The position numbers and the translations under genes are program-made. From assembly GCF_020509005.1 (NCBI RefSeq), contig NC_063016.1:3658001-3722000 (forward strand): a stretch of 64,000 bases of DNA, in the 5' to 3' direction. Source of the stretch: Fulvia fulva. Its lineage: Eukaryota > Ascomycota > Dothideomycetes > Mycosphaerellales > Mycosphaerellaceae. Shown here one piece after another: positions 36,457 through 47,807 of this stretch (position 1 is the stretch's first letter; every line of letters starts with the position of its first letter). The notes beneath the pieces are model-generated. The model searched no databases. It was not told where the DNA came from and was given only the letters and a program-made list of their open reading frames with translations.

Positions 36457-39400
36457 TCAGGAGGCTGACGCCACCCGAGTCTCTGGCCTCCGCCGTGGCT
36501 CTCTCAGCAGCTGATACTCAGGAAACAGCGCCTCATTGGGTGGTATCAGGTGTCCCCATCGCGCCTTGAAGAGGTGGAGGTGGTCTCCATAGAAGTGACC
36601 CTTGATGGGCTTGCCGTTCAGCTGCCTGAGGGTGTATGACCTCCTGTGCTCTCCCCCATATCCGGTCACGATGTATGGGCCTCTGAATGTGGCCTCCAGC
36701 TTGCGACGCTTTCCCTTGTTGGAGGTGTCTTCGAGCATCACTGCTTGTCTAGGGTGGAAGGTGGTGTCTGCGGTGATGCTTCTGTCATATCGCGTCTTCT
36801 GTCGTTCGCGCCGCAGGGTGTCATTATGTTGGACGTCCTCGAGTAGCTCCTGGCGTGTCGCCATGAAGCTGAATACGGCCTCACCCATCTCCTGTTCAGT
36901 GAGCAGCAGGTTGTTCTCGCCCTCTACCTAGTGTCTCAGAGCGGCCTTGGCAGGGGTCGGCAGTCTCAACTCCATAGGTGCCATGTCGGCTGGCTTACAT
37001 CCGAAGCTAATCTCGGCTGGCGAGTAGCCCAGGTGGTCAATGTATCTGGAGTTGATGCTGCGGGTGTGTTGAGGGAGGCGCACGTCCCAGTCGGTGTGGT
37101 CTGAGGCGTATTCACGCATCTTTTCGTCCAGTTCTATAGAGGCTGACCTCATAATAGCACGCTGCAGGACATCATTCTCCTTTTCCACCATCCCCACAGG
37201 TCGTGAGGCCCCTGAGGGTGAGAAGGAGATCAGAACACCCTGTCCTTCCACGAAAGTGACCACCTTCCTGGCGATATAGTGTTTGCCGGGGTCTGCATAA
37301 ATGGCTGCTGGAGCCGGAAAGATTGCCCAGGCGGACTTCAGGCTCTCGATGGTGTCTTCGGGGGTGTTTGTCTTCGTAGCCTTAGTGATGGAGAATCTGG
37401 AGAAGTAATCAATTAGGTGAAGGATGGACCTGTTCCCTTTTCGGGTGGTGGGCAATGGTCCGACCCAATCCATTCCCTATAGCTGCCACGGTCCCATCAC
37501 CTCGACAGGCATCTGTGGCTAGCTACGGGTGCGGTTGGCGTATCGTGCGCATAGGATACACCCTTGGATGTATGCTCGGATGTCCGCCGCTATGCGTGGC
37601 TAGTACACCTTGTCACGGATCTTGTCTTAGATTATCTTTTCCTTGAAGTGACCCTGCTAGTCGTGCGCCTGCTGCAGCATTGGCGCCACCTCGTCAGGGA
37701 GCAAACAAGTAGTCCACACGTCCGCTTACAGTTTGCGACAAAGTCGGAATAGGAGTCTCCTAGAGCGCTCATCGTATCGGTAAGCTTCTGCATTGCGCTT
37801 GAAAGCAGCCCGTTTTGCGGAGTCGGCGAAAGGGACTTCGCTATAGCGGTAGTAATGGTAGATGTCGCCGTACCATTCGGACTTAGCGATCTTGGTGTTG
37901 TTTATGACCTAGCATCCCAGTTACGCCGAAAAAGAGGTCCAGCCTACTAGACTCACAAGGTCATCGGTGTTGTAGTCCATCCGGATATAGTACGTAGCAT
38001 ACGAGCGTGCTATCTTGGAGGACAGCTAGTTGACGGTGTCTTGGTAGCCACCCTTACCAGTCTTCCACACCCACTCATCGTCATCGCGATGAGCGTTTAG
38101 CTGCTTCGTCAGCTCACGTGTAAGTAGTGTCTCCCTATAGTCCGATTCGAATACTGTACTGCACAGGCTATCCGCGGTAGCATTCTTCTTGCCTATAATC
38201 CACTCTAGCCGGACGTTGATCATGCGAAGGCGTTGCACCCACCTGAAGTAGATGTCTTCATGCGTCGTTGTACTTAGAAACCCTACTAGGGGCTTCTAGT
38301 CGGTGTAAATGGTAGATGTTTCTAGAGCGTCCAGTATGTAGGAGAACTTCTTAGCGAAGTACACGATAGCGAAGAGCTCGCGCTTGTAGATGTCATAGTT
38401 GCGTTGTGCGCTAGTGAATTGGAAGCTGTCGAACTAGAGTGGCCTTTCCTCGCCGTGCTGGACTTGGGTGATCAAGCACCCGCCGCCGGTGCCGGATGCG
38501 TCTGAATACATATTCACCGCCTTAGCGGAGTCGTGTCCAAACATCGTGGCTGCTGTTAAGCAAAGTCTTTTGAGGAGGTTGAACGCCAGTTCTTGCACCT
38601 AACCCTAAACCTAGTCTTTCTTGCCCGTTAACATCGTCAGTGGTCGTGCAATGTTAGAGAAGTTCTTCACCTATCTGCGGGTGGTACTAACTGTGCCTAG
38701 GAACTCGCGTATGTCATAAACGTCTTGCGGTACCGGCCATTCGCGTATCTTACGTACGCGTTCGTCCCCCAGCTTCATACCTCCGCTAGCCTCATAGATT
38801 CGCCCTAAGGCAAAGACCTTCTTAGTAAAAAGGTTCAGCTTTCGGGGTGCCAACTTCAGCTGGGCCCAGAGCAGCCTCGGGAGCAGGTGATAGGCAAAGA
38901 ACTGGAATGCATTTAGGAATGCCTAGTGATTGTCATCCCTACTGTGACCCGTAAGGCCGTCATCGATGTATACTATTATGTACTTGAGCGCGTCTAGGCT
39001 GTCTTCTATGCTATGTAGCAACGATGGTTCCGGCTTAGGGGGTGGGATTGGGCCGAAGGCAATGTTGGTCAGCTCCTGCATAGTAAAGGAAGCTGTTCGA
39101 CACCCCTATAGCATCCTTGTAGGTTGATATTAGCCCAAGCCTAGGATCGTGAACGCTAAGAGATAGCGATCATCCGGGTGTATAGCTACGGCCTAGTATG
39201 CGTGCTTCACATCGAAGTGACAGAAGACCCTGTGCCTTGGGTTAGATAAAAAGTCATGACTGCGGTCTAGTAGCTCCATGTGGTTCCCTAGCAGGTGTTC
39301 AAACACCCAGTTGTAATTGAAGGTGAGACGCGGTTGTTTCTGACCCTTCTTGTCGACCAGCACCGGTCCTGCGTTCCACTAGGAGATCTTCCTATTAGCG

Positions 39401-42400
39401 CTGAATGTACGCTTATATATACCAGCGTCGATGCCCTCCTTAATGATCTTCCGGAGCCACTATTCCTTCTGCCCCGCGAGACGCTTCTGCCGTTCTAAGT
39501 AAACGAGGGTGCCTTCCCTCAATCTCACCCTATGTTAGAGCAGATCTGTCGCTAGTATGTCCTTAAGGTCCTCGGCGAACACGTCGGCGTACAACTAGAG
39601 CTATTGAGCCACCCTTACTAGGTAGTTATCGGGGTACATCTCCCTAATCTTGAACCCGCGTTCCTTTACCCAATCGAGCAGCCATTCATCTAATAGCATC
39701 TTACCGAACTGACGGCGAATAATCCGCCTGTTGGTCGCGAAAGGCTCCTTTTGAGGCTGGTCGGAGTCCCGAGGTATGCTGGCTATATCACCTTAATGTG
39801 CTGCCTTACCGATGCTCCGTCAGGCCGGGGGTGTCGGAAGTAGTATATATAAGCGCCACGATAATAAGTGCCGTAGCGGCAAGGCAGCTAAGCTACCTGA
39901 TCGGCCGGAGCGGGCTACTCTATATAGAGTTGACCATAGTTAGCTGCTGCTATAAGCACCCTTACCTCTCTTAGGTCCACTACACGCCCCTTAGCCGGCG
40001 AAGCTGGGATTGTTTACACACTTACAGTAGTGAGCCCTTTTACGTCCTGCCTAGGACGTCTTAAAAATCCGCATTAGTGTCGCACACCTCCGTGTCGGAT
40101 TCGTAGAAGGCTCCCGGTGTTCTGAACGTGACCTTCTTTTCCTCTTAGGGGCGGATGACAGCAGGTCCTAGAAGGATGTGGTGGAGCCACTCTGCTTTCC
40201 CTTTAGGCGTAGGATGTCCACGGCGCTATCTTCGTCTGAGGAGGATGAACTTTTGCTATCGGTGTCATAGCCTCCTTCAGATAAATCAGGATCACCCTTA
40301 GCACGGTGACCGCGGGGGTCATCCGCTCTAGGCATTAGGCGGAGATAGGTGTCTGATCTCCAGTTCTTCTGCATCATGACCTCCCTATAGGTAGGGGCAG
40401 TGAGCCTACGGCGCTTCTCACTATAGGATAGGTTGCCAATCTCGATTTCAGCCTTATAGATATCAATAGTGGCCCGTACGCTTTCTAGCCAAGGTAGGCT
40501 AAGCAGGAACGCCAACTAGTTGGGGTTGTTCTTGCAATCGTCTTAGGGTGACAACGCTGCCTAGGTGTAGCGGTGAATTCCCTCCACATCGATATTAACA
40601 ATAACCTAGTTCTTCAGCTCTACGGTGCCACCGCTAGTAACGGACATAAAGAGTCGTCGCGGGTCGATCTCCCGCATATCTCGCAACTTGAGATCCATCT
40701 TGTCTACCATATAAGGGTATATGACGTTGAGGTCTAAACCTTGGTCGCTATAGGTGAACTTCCGCGGAACGTCGAAGCACGGTAAGTTGTCATTACGCCA
40801 CACCTTGGCTGCGATAGAAAATGATTTGCTATCCTCGACGAGGCATTCCCTTATGTCCTAGGCGACCCCCTCGGCAGTCGCCTTCACGTAGTTGGTGAAC
40901 ATCATGTTTCCTTGTACCATTAGGAGGGTAGCGGGTACCTGCTACACGTTGGTGCCCTACGTAGCGTTCTTTTTCTTGCGCGGCTTCCGGGGTGGTTTTA
41001 TAGCTTTGGAGGTTCTATCCCGTAGCCAGGGTGAGATCTGCAACAGCTCCCACGGCGTCATAGATATGGTACCCCTGTTCTAGATATCAACTACGCTAGG
41101 TTACGTGCCTAGGTCGAGCATTGCCTAGATTAGTTAGAGGTCCGCCTTTGATCGCTTTGCTTTCTTCTTTGGCTCTTTATACGGCGGCACATAGTTGGCC
41201 GGTAGGGGCGGTCCTTCGTCTCCCTAATCGTAGTTGAGGAAGTCCCTAATGCCTATAGGTTGTCGGACTCTCTCCGGGGTAGGGCGTCCCTAGGTCTGTG
41301 ATGGTGGCGGGGGGTAAGGTGTATGACGGTGATTCTCACGCTCCGTACGAATGGCAGGGTGGGATGTTCTCACCTTTTCACCGACAGTAGATGAGGCTGC
41401 TACTAGCATTGATCGTACATTAATACGTTAGAGGGTGCCATCTGGTTCCTCTACGAAGATCTGACCGATACGAGATAGGAGCACAAGGAATTCTTCTGTA
41501 GACGGGGTGGTGGCTTCACTGCTTGACGGCGTGAGTTCGTTCTCGGAGAACACGCCGCTATCCTCTTCGTCTAGGCATCCGGAGATGTACCTAGGACTAG
41601 CAAATCTGGATAGGACGTTGATAGTGTTTAGACTAGAGGCTGGGGTGTATGACCTCGTGTTCTGCGGTAGTGGGCCCGCCGCATCGGGGTAAATGATCTC
41701 CTTGATAACCGCCTGCTCGTCGTATAACAACCTGCCGTGAGGGCAGTTGGGGCAAGTCTTCGGGTTACCCTCTAGCTTATGTCCGAGCATCCCGTACAGG
41801 ATACAAATTAGCCCCATCCGCCTGTCATACTTTCGACGGCCTAACACGAGGTCGTTGGAAGACTACGTACGGTCGAACGCTAGGTCAGGCTCCTGCCTCC
41901 CTAGGCGAGGTGGAGCACGAGGAGGTGGCGCTAGTAGGCTAACGAACGGTGCTAGTGGTAGGGGAGGTGGTGCTTGACGGGTCTGAGGTGGTTTGTAGGC
42001 GTCGGTAGAAGTCGTATTTGTCTAAGCGCCCGATCTGCCACCTTTTAGGGTAGAAGCGCCATCACCTTTTAGGTAGAGGGTGAACCTATAGAGGGCGGCT
42101 AGGGTCTCGAGCTGTTCCTGCGAGAGAGCTGTAGTGTCTGTGTTCGCTACATTGTTGGTGATGAGCTTAGGCTCTAGCTCCTTAGGATTTAGCTTGAAGC
42201 GGTCTAGCTTATAGACGGGTGGCTTCGATAGTTCCTTGAACTGGTTTAGGAGGTGTTGTTTGCTCGCTAGCAGCGACCATCTACCACGGTCTCGCTATAG
42301 TGCTAGCATCATTGACTCTATGAGCTCAATGCGCTTGCGATTACGAAGGCTGTCGCGTACTTCCTGTTTATGCTTAAGGCGACGTGTCTAGACCTTAGCG

Positions 42401-43293
42401 TATTTAAATGCCCCTCGTAAGGACTTCTTTAGGGTGACTTAGTAGTCTATACACCGTAGCATCAGTTCCACGTCCTTGATGCCCTTTAAGTAGTGTCTCA
42501 TAGTGAGGTTGAGCATGTTAGTAGCGAGCGGGTCTATGTCCTTGACCGGGTTCTCCGGGCGATCACTCCCCCCTGTAGCGATTAACAGGTCATAGGAACG
42601 GCGGTAGTAGGCTTGCAGCGTTTCACCCGGTTGCTACGCAAGTTCCTAGATAGGGATGATTAGGTCGATCGTTTCCTCCACCGTAGTGTCACTAAAGCGG
42701 GCCCAAAACAGGTAGCGGAAGGTGTCGACAGTGTTCTCGTCTGCCCTACGAACCGCCTCTAGGGCGAGCATACGCTTGGCGATAAGGTTAGTGTCAGCCC
42801 ACTTTGCCGCTTCGCTAGCCAGACGTATGTCAAGCTAGGTCAGCCATTCCGAGGGTGGGATCTTACTATTCGCGTGTTGCTTGCCGAAGACGTACTTAAA
42901 CTTACGAGTCTAGCGTACGACGTTCTGTGAGCCGTCGCCCAGGAAGGTCTCGACGTGTTCCTCGTTGCCTATGGTGAAGGGATTGAGGGTCTCGTTCAAG
43001 GGTGAGTCTAGCGTTAGCGAGGGTGTTTAAGGAAGTGGTCGGTCCGGTTGAGGTAGGACTTAGGCCGTCTTGAGTGAAGCGTTCCTGTACAGCTCGTAGG
43101 TTCGAGGCCCTAGTAGAGCTCTCAGCTTGTCTTGTTTAGAGGGCGTGTTCTGAGTTGAACTGTTAGCCGCGATGACTGTCGATGGAGAGCTGCTTTGTGA
43201 CTCCTGACTAGCGAGATCCAGTTCTTCTTGAAGTGTCCTTCTAGAGGGTTCCAGGGGTGTGGTTGGTAGCGTAATCGTTAGGGAGCTAGTCAT
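36457..43293 (-). pseudogene. Gag-Pol polyprotein (single frame, about 2,280 codons, TAG-broken)
   Basis: All open pieces from the ATG at 43293 to the stop at 36457 lie in one frame, so Gag and Pol are fused without frameshift. Gag spans about 43.3-41.9 kb; a Cys-containing CPNCPHG segment is near 41.74 kb. A retropepsin-like D-x-G-x-D-x-N-V-I motif is at about 40722-40748. RT includes FDVKHAY and the YIDDGL catalytic box at about 38957-38975. RNase H begins near MYSDASGTGGG (38.5 kb). Integrase has an H-H-C-C zinc region (about 37.7-37.5 kb), the MDWVGPLP start of the core at 37473, and a GPY/F module (FRGPYIVTGYG). No chromodomain follows. Stops are numerous upstream of 37473 but almost absent after it (one TAG at 36928-36930). 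Confidence 0.8.
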
Positions 43294-44086
43294 CAATGGC
43301 CAATGGGGTTCTGTGAGGAGGTCAATGTAGAAAAGGTTCCTTAACGGGACTTAGCGGCAAGCGTTCGTCACTGTCAAGGTGAGACTAATGATTCGTGGTA
43401 CCGTAAAAGCGTAACACCGGCAAGGCGTATCACCGTTCTGGCTCTAGGCTTCTTTAGGGCGGGAAAAACAGGGTGATCGAGGATGGAGGAAGACAAGTTC
43501 TCCCCTAAGTGTCAAAACGGCAGGTCACTCGTGCGTAAACAATCGATGCCACTGTCACGGCAAGTGGTGGGCACAGCCTTCACCGGGTGGGAAGGGGTTG
43601 CTGTGGGCTCACTGTGGAAGTCACCCTCCAGTGGGTGTGGTCCGCTGTGGAAGTCACGCTTCTAGGGTATAGTCCGCTGTGGGTGTCACGCTTACAGGGT
43701 GTCACGCTCAATAGCTATTGCCTCACAACCACGATGTTTCCTGCCAGCGGGGCTGTTGTTGTTGTAGGTCTGTCCACAGGCAGGTCCCGATGGCTTGTCA
43801 GGGTGCCTTGATGGGTGTGACCGGCGTGAATGAGGATAGCTGATAGGGCGCGGAGGTATCGTTGCTGTCGACGGCAAGTCGATGTGTTGCCCGTTCCCAC
43901 CCAGGTAATCGTTTCCGGTCGGCAAGACGTACCCAGAGCCTGGCGTACTTGGTGCAATGCTCAGCGTGTAGTGATGCGCTCGTCGCGTCTGTTCCCTTCG
44001 GCGTATCACCCTGCAGTGGTGTCACCCTCAAGATTTTTCACCTGGTCAATGGTTCACCCAGCTCGTTGGTAGACAGTCCCTGCGTA
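43294..44086. other. 5' leader of the large element
   Basis: About 0.8 kb between the right LTR and the Gag ATG, rich in GTGTCACSC/GTCACCC units (43683, 43698 and 44019 regions). On the element's strand the bases just inside the LTR read TGGTGACCTACGCAGGG, a possible tRNA primer-binding site by position. Confidence 0.45.
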
Positions 44087-44279
44087 GGTCACCACAAGAA
44101 AGGAGAAAGAATTAGGCCATGGATAGTGTAGTGTTCAAGCTATCTACTGCTGCAAGATACAGAGGGTGTCACCCTGCGAGGGTGACACGCCAAGAGTGGT
44201 CCGAGCGTTTCACCCAGCGAGGGTGTCACCCTTGCAGGGTGTCACGCTGGTGACGTCATATCCTGCCTCTCTAGTCCAT
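44087..44279 (-). repeat. 5' LTR (right terminal repeat), about 193 bp
   Basis: Direct repeat of 31765-31884 with an extra 73 bp block (about 44171-44243) composed of GTGTCAC/GTGACAC units. Contains TGACGTCA at 44251-44258. Outer end fixed by loss of similarity at 44279 and the CTACT duplication; inner end approximate. Confidence 0.6.
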
Positions 44280-44284
44280 CTACT

Positions 44285-44597
44285 ATCTTGGCATAGTGCG
44301 AGTGCACAAGTCGCCATCGTCAACGCCACATGGCACCTAACCTTTCACGCTCTTCTGCCGTTAAACTCAGCACATCCCCATGCCTACGCTCCCAACACGC
44401 TCAGCAGTGTCATCTGGCTATACTAGAGCACCTGCGAGCTCCTACGCTCGACACGATTAGCCTACCGCGACAGCTTTCGTCACTTTGTTTCTTCCTTAGT
44501 CCAGCCAGTGTATATGTACACGCCATTGACCCTGCCTCTCTTACTGAACCTTGAGCAGACTTACTCCCAGAGAGCATTGATCAACTACTTTTGAAGC
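44285..44597 (+). promoter_or_regulatory. residual promoter of the DUF3659 gene
   Basis: Only 313 bp remain between the retrotransposon insertion and the ATG at 44598. It is pyrimidine-rich near the ATG, with no clear TATA box. The upstream promoter is now element sequence. Confidence 0.4.
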
Positions 44598-47011
44598 ATG
44601 TCTACCTTCAAGCGGAAGAGCAAGCCTGCCAAAGATGCAGAGGCGAAAGCAGCAGAGGTCAAACCTAAGAAAGATGCTGCTGGCCAGGCTCCCATGAAGA
44701 GTTACAAGCCGAGGCATGTGGCCAATGCTACTTTTCATGCCAACAGAAGCGAAATACAGGACGAAAGGAACTCCGTATACAGTCAACAATTCTACAGCCA
44801 GCCCAAAGCTCACAGCGAGGAGGTCTTCTCACATTCCCAAAGCCCATCTATGGCCGGCTCGCAATATGCTCAAACAACACGCCAGAACAGCGAATATCTC
44901 TACCAAGCGCGCGGTCGAAGTGGACGTTATGACAACACCATGCCTTTCGCTCGTGGTCGGGGCAAAGCAGATCTGGGCAAGGAGCCTGGTAACATGACTC
45001 CGTACTACTCATCTGACTCTGGCTATGACTCTGCTGGTGCACAGTCTGCTATGAACTCGCGTGCACCGAGTCTCCAAACTCTCCAGGACCCGCGATCGCA
45101 GTACAATTCAAGGGCTTCACATAGCTTCGTTCCCGAGCTCAGGTTAGGTCAGGAACCTACTGAGCAAATGTCGGAGCTTGAACGAATTCTCACTGGAGAC
45201 GCGGCGACAACGTCCCAGGAGGGCATTCTGAAGAACGTTGGCAACGTCTCGGCACTTGACCACGAGCATGATGTCAATTCTACCAAGTCTAGCAAACCGA
45301 AAGTGCCCGGGAATAAGAAAACTCGCTTCGAGGATCAGTCGGACCCAGTGCCAGTGGTGGACCACCTCCAAAACCAACGGGAACTACTATCAGTGGCCCC
45401 GGTGAAGAGCTTGGTACAACATTACGATGCGGCGGCTTCGAAGGAATACATGACTGCACCCGCCAATCGCACTGAGCTGCCTCGACATGGGCAGCAGGAC
45501 CACCCACACAACTCTGCGCAATCCCTCGAACTTCCCCCGCAGACATTCGGAGGTCTGCATCTGGCATGTCAACCTAAGGAGAACGCGAGCGATGGCCAAG
45601 CTCTTCTGGACACAACGCATCTTATCCCAGCCACCATGACCTCAAGACGACCTAGCTTGCCTCCACTTTCTACACTAGATGGACTGAAGGTGAACAAGAA
45701 AGGCAGGATCCTTGATGAGGAAGGAGACCAGATTGGAGAACTCGTCGAGGGTGATCTGTTGGACTGCGTTCGACAAAAGGTCAATGAGAAGGGAGAGGTG
45801 CTGGACGAGTACGGCCGTGTGGTGGGCATAGTGAGGACGATCCCGAACAATGGCGAAGCCTCTGCAAGCCCAGCGCACCCAGCACCTCAGCACATCGAAC
45901 CTCGACCAGAGGCAGCGACACAATCGCTCCAGCCATCGGGCCCAGATCTGAGCCTGTACACAGGGAGTGTACCCCACCCAATACAACATACCGGGCCTCA
46001 CACCGACGCAGTGCAGCCACAGCATCACCACCACGCCCCTCCGCACTTTGCGTCAAGCCATGTCTCAGAGGCGCCTGCCTCGATCGCCTCCGATCCTACC
46101 ACTGTGCAGCACAGCTCCATTGTCGCCGGATCGCGACCATCTGGATCGGCGTCTCCCCTGCTCCAGGGAGCACGACCCGTGTCACCGCTCGATAACGCCG
46201 ACAGCAAGGCTCAAGTTGCGATGTCCACGGATGGACCTCATTACTCTGCTCCATTAACACCAAAGGATCAGTCCAGTCATGAGCTCTTGCAGCGTCCAAC
46301 GCGCACTGCCAGTGAGCGCAGTCTTTCCGAGCTTGGCAGGTCGTACGCTCGACCACCCATGAATCCGGTACCCGAGGACAACGTCCCGGAGGACGATATC
46401 ATGCCAGTCGAGAGCGCGGACCTCTTTGCGTACAAAGGCGAGATCCCTTTGACTGATGCCCGGTTACCGTCGCGAACTATTGACTTGAGCCTTTCTAGGA
46501 CGGCGTTCAGCGGAGGGCCTTCTCCGCCAACAATGCCTGGACAACTTTCTCCATCTGCGCGAATTCCAATGGCATCGCGTCGTGCAACGACACATTTCAC
46601 TGGCGGATATTCGAGCAACAACCTCAACCCAAAGCTTGCGATGATGAACAACTCCCGACGAAGTCCGTTCAGCAGTCATGGTAAGTTGACGTCTTAGAAG
46701 AGCAATTGACCAAAGCTGACTATCTCGTAGAGACGAGCCCAAAGCGCAGTGAGACTGGAACCGACTCGACATCCGATGACATGCCGATGATCAGGCCCAC
46801 CCATATGAGGACGCCATCAATGCGATCCACCGCGACTACAGTCGACAAGCCGCGAACCTACTTTACCCACGGTGGTAAGATCACGGTCGACGCCGATACA
46901 CCAAAGCCCGAGAAAGCAGCTGCCGCACCGATGGCAGAGCCTGTTGTCGAGAAAGTCGCCGACAAGAAGAAGAAGAGTCGATTCAGTATGGCCTTTGGGA
47001 AGAAGAAGTAA
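44598..47011 (+). CDS. DUF3659-containing protein
   Basis: Exons 44598-46680 and 46731-47011 (50 bp intron) give 787 residues. The N-terminal half is Lys-, Ser- and Gln-rich and disordered. At about residues 364-412 two DUF3659-type repeats appear, KVNKKGRILDEEGDQIGELV and KVNEKGEVLDEYGRVVGIV, the short beta-hairpin unit found in large fungal proteins of unknown role. A long His/Pro/Ser-rich stretch follows and the C-terminus is basic (VADKKKKSRFSMAFGKKK). No membrane span or signal peptide. The few DUF3659 units here are low compared with proteins carrying many. A large retrotransposon sits 0.3 kb upstream. Function unknown. Confidence 0.82.
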
Positions 47012-47807
47012 GCTTCGGCCGTCGCGAGGCTGGTCAAGCTGTATCCATATCTCATGGATTTTCTTTTGTGAGCAATTTAGCGGGTGTCTGGGCCATGGCG
47101 CCACATGTGGCATGGCAACGTCTTGACGCAGACGCAACACATATGTGATGGACTATCATCAATGCAAGAGCTGGAATGTTAAACACATAACCTGATACGG
47201 AATGAGAAATATGACGCAGGAACACACACACACACACACTCGATGAAAACACTCCTCCAAACATCTTATTCGCTTCATGCCACGCGCTCAGTAACGTGTC
47301 CCACACTACCACCTGATGTGCTCGCAGCTTCAAACTGGAGCATCGGTACTGATAATGCCACAAACACTCGACAGCACCTCAAGTCATCCACAGCCCACGC
47401 TCAGCTTCCTTTCCATCCCCATGCAGCAGCAGCTACAGCACCTCTTCGCCTAAAAGTTCTAGAAGCCCGCACAAGCGCAGCAAATCCCTGCAAAAAGTTC
47501 GACGAGCTGACCAGTAGTAAGCAAGCAAGCATCGGACCAAAGCCTAGCCCCCATGCAACCCACGTGCGGATCACACCCACCACGGCATCCGTGCGTTTAC
47601 TGCATCGAACGAACAAGGAAAAAGGGAGTAAGCCCACAGCACCTTCTTTCCTCTCCTGCATCTCTATCACATACTGCTTTCCCAGCGGTATCTTCCACAG
47701 TGAGCGACTTCTGGAGTTTTGTGCTCACTGCCGATACACAGCAAAGCTCCAGCCAACCTTATTCTTCGCAATCTACATTTCTCGAACCCGATTGTGAATT
47801 ATTCAAC
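47012..47807. other. intergenic, 5' region of the SLC35F-like gene
   Basis: About 800 bp including 3' UTR of the DUF3659 gene and promoter of the transporter. The frame of the transporter remains open upstream to 47553, but those residues do not look like protein; the ATG at 47808 is preferred. Confidence 0.4.
47222..47239 (+). repeat. (AC)9 microsatellite
   Basis: Nine perfect AC units in the intergenic region. Confidence 0.9.

Larger units (their letters stand above)
31765..44279 (-). mobile_element. large Ty3/Gypsy-type LTR retrotransposon with two extra 3' genes
   Basis: A 12.5 kb element read on the minus strand, bounded by short direct repeats and a possible 5 bp target duplication CTACT (31760-31764 and 44280-44284). 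Order from its 5' end: LTR, about 0.8 kb leader, Gag-Pol in one frame (43293-36457), spacer, ORF2 (36035-33378), ORF3 (33278-32215), 330 bp tail, LTR. All broken positions are TAG stops in places expected for Gln or Trp plus one small frameshift, so the organisation is still legible. The domain order protease, RT, RNase H, integrase is that of Ty3/Gypsy. Two long genes after integrase are unusual; they show no envelope-like signal peptide or membrane span. Confidence 0.8.

Noticed and set aside
47553..47807. N-terminal extension of the SLC35F-like transporter
   Set aside because: The frame is open, but the residues look like translated 5' UTR and the ATG at 47808 gives a typical N-terminus.
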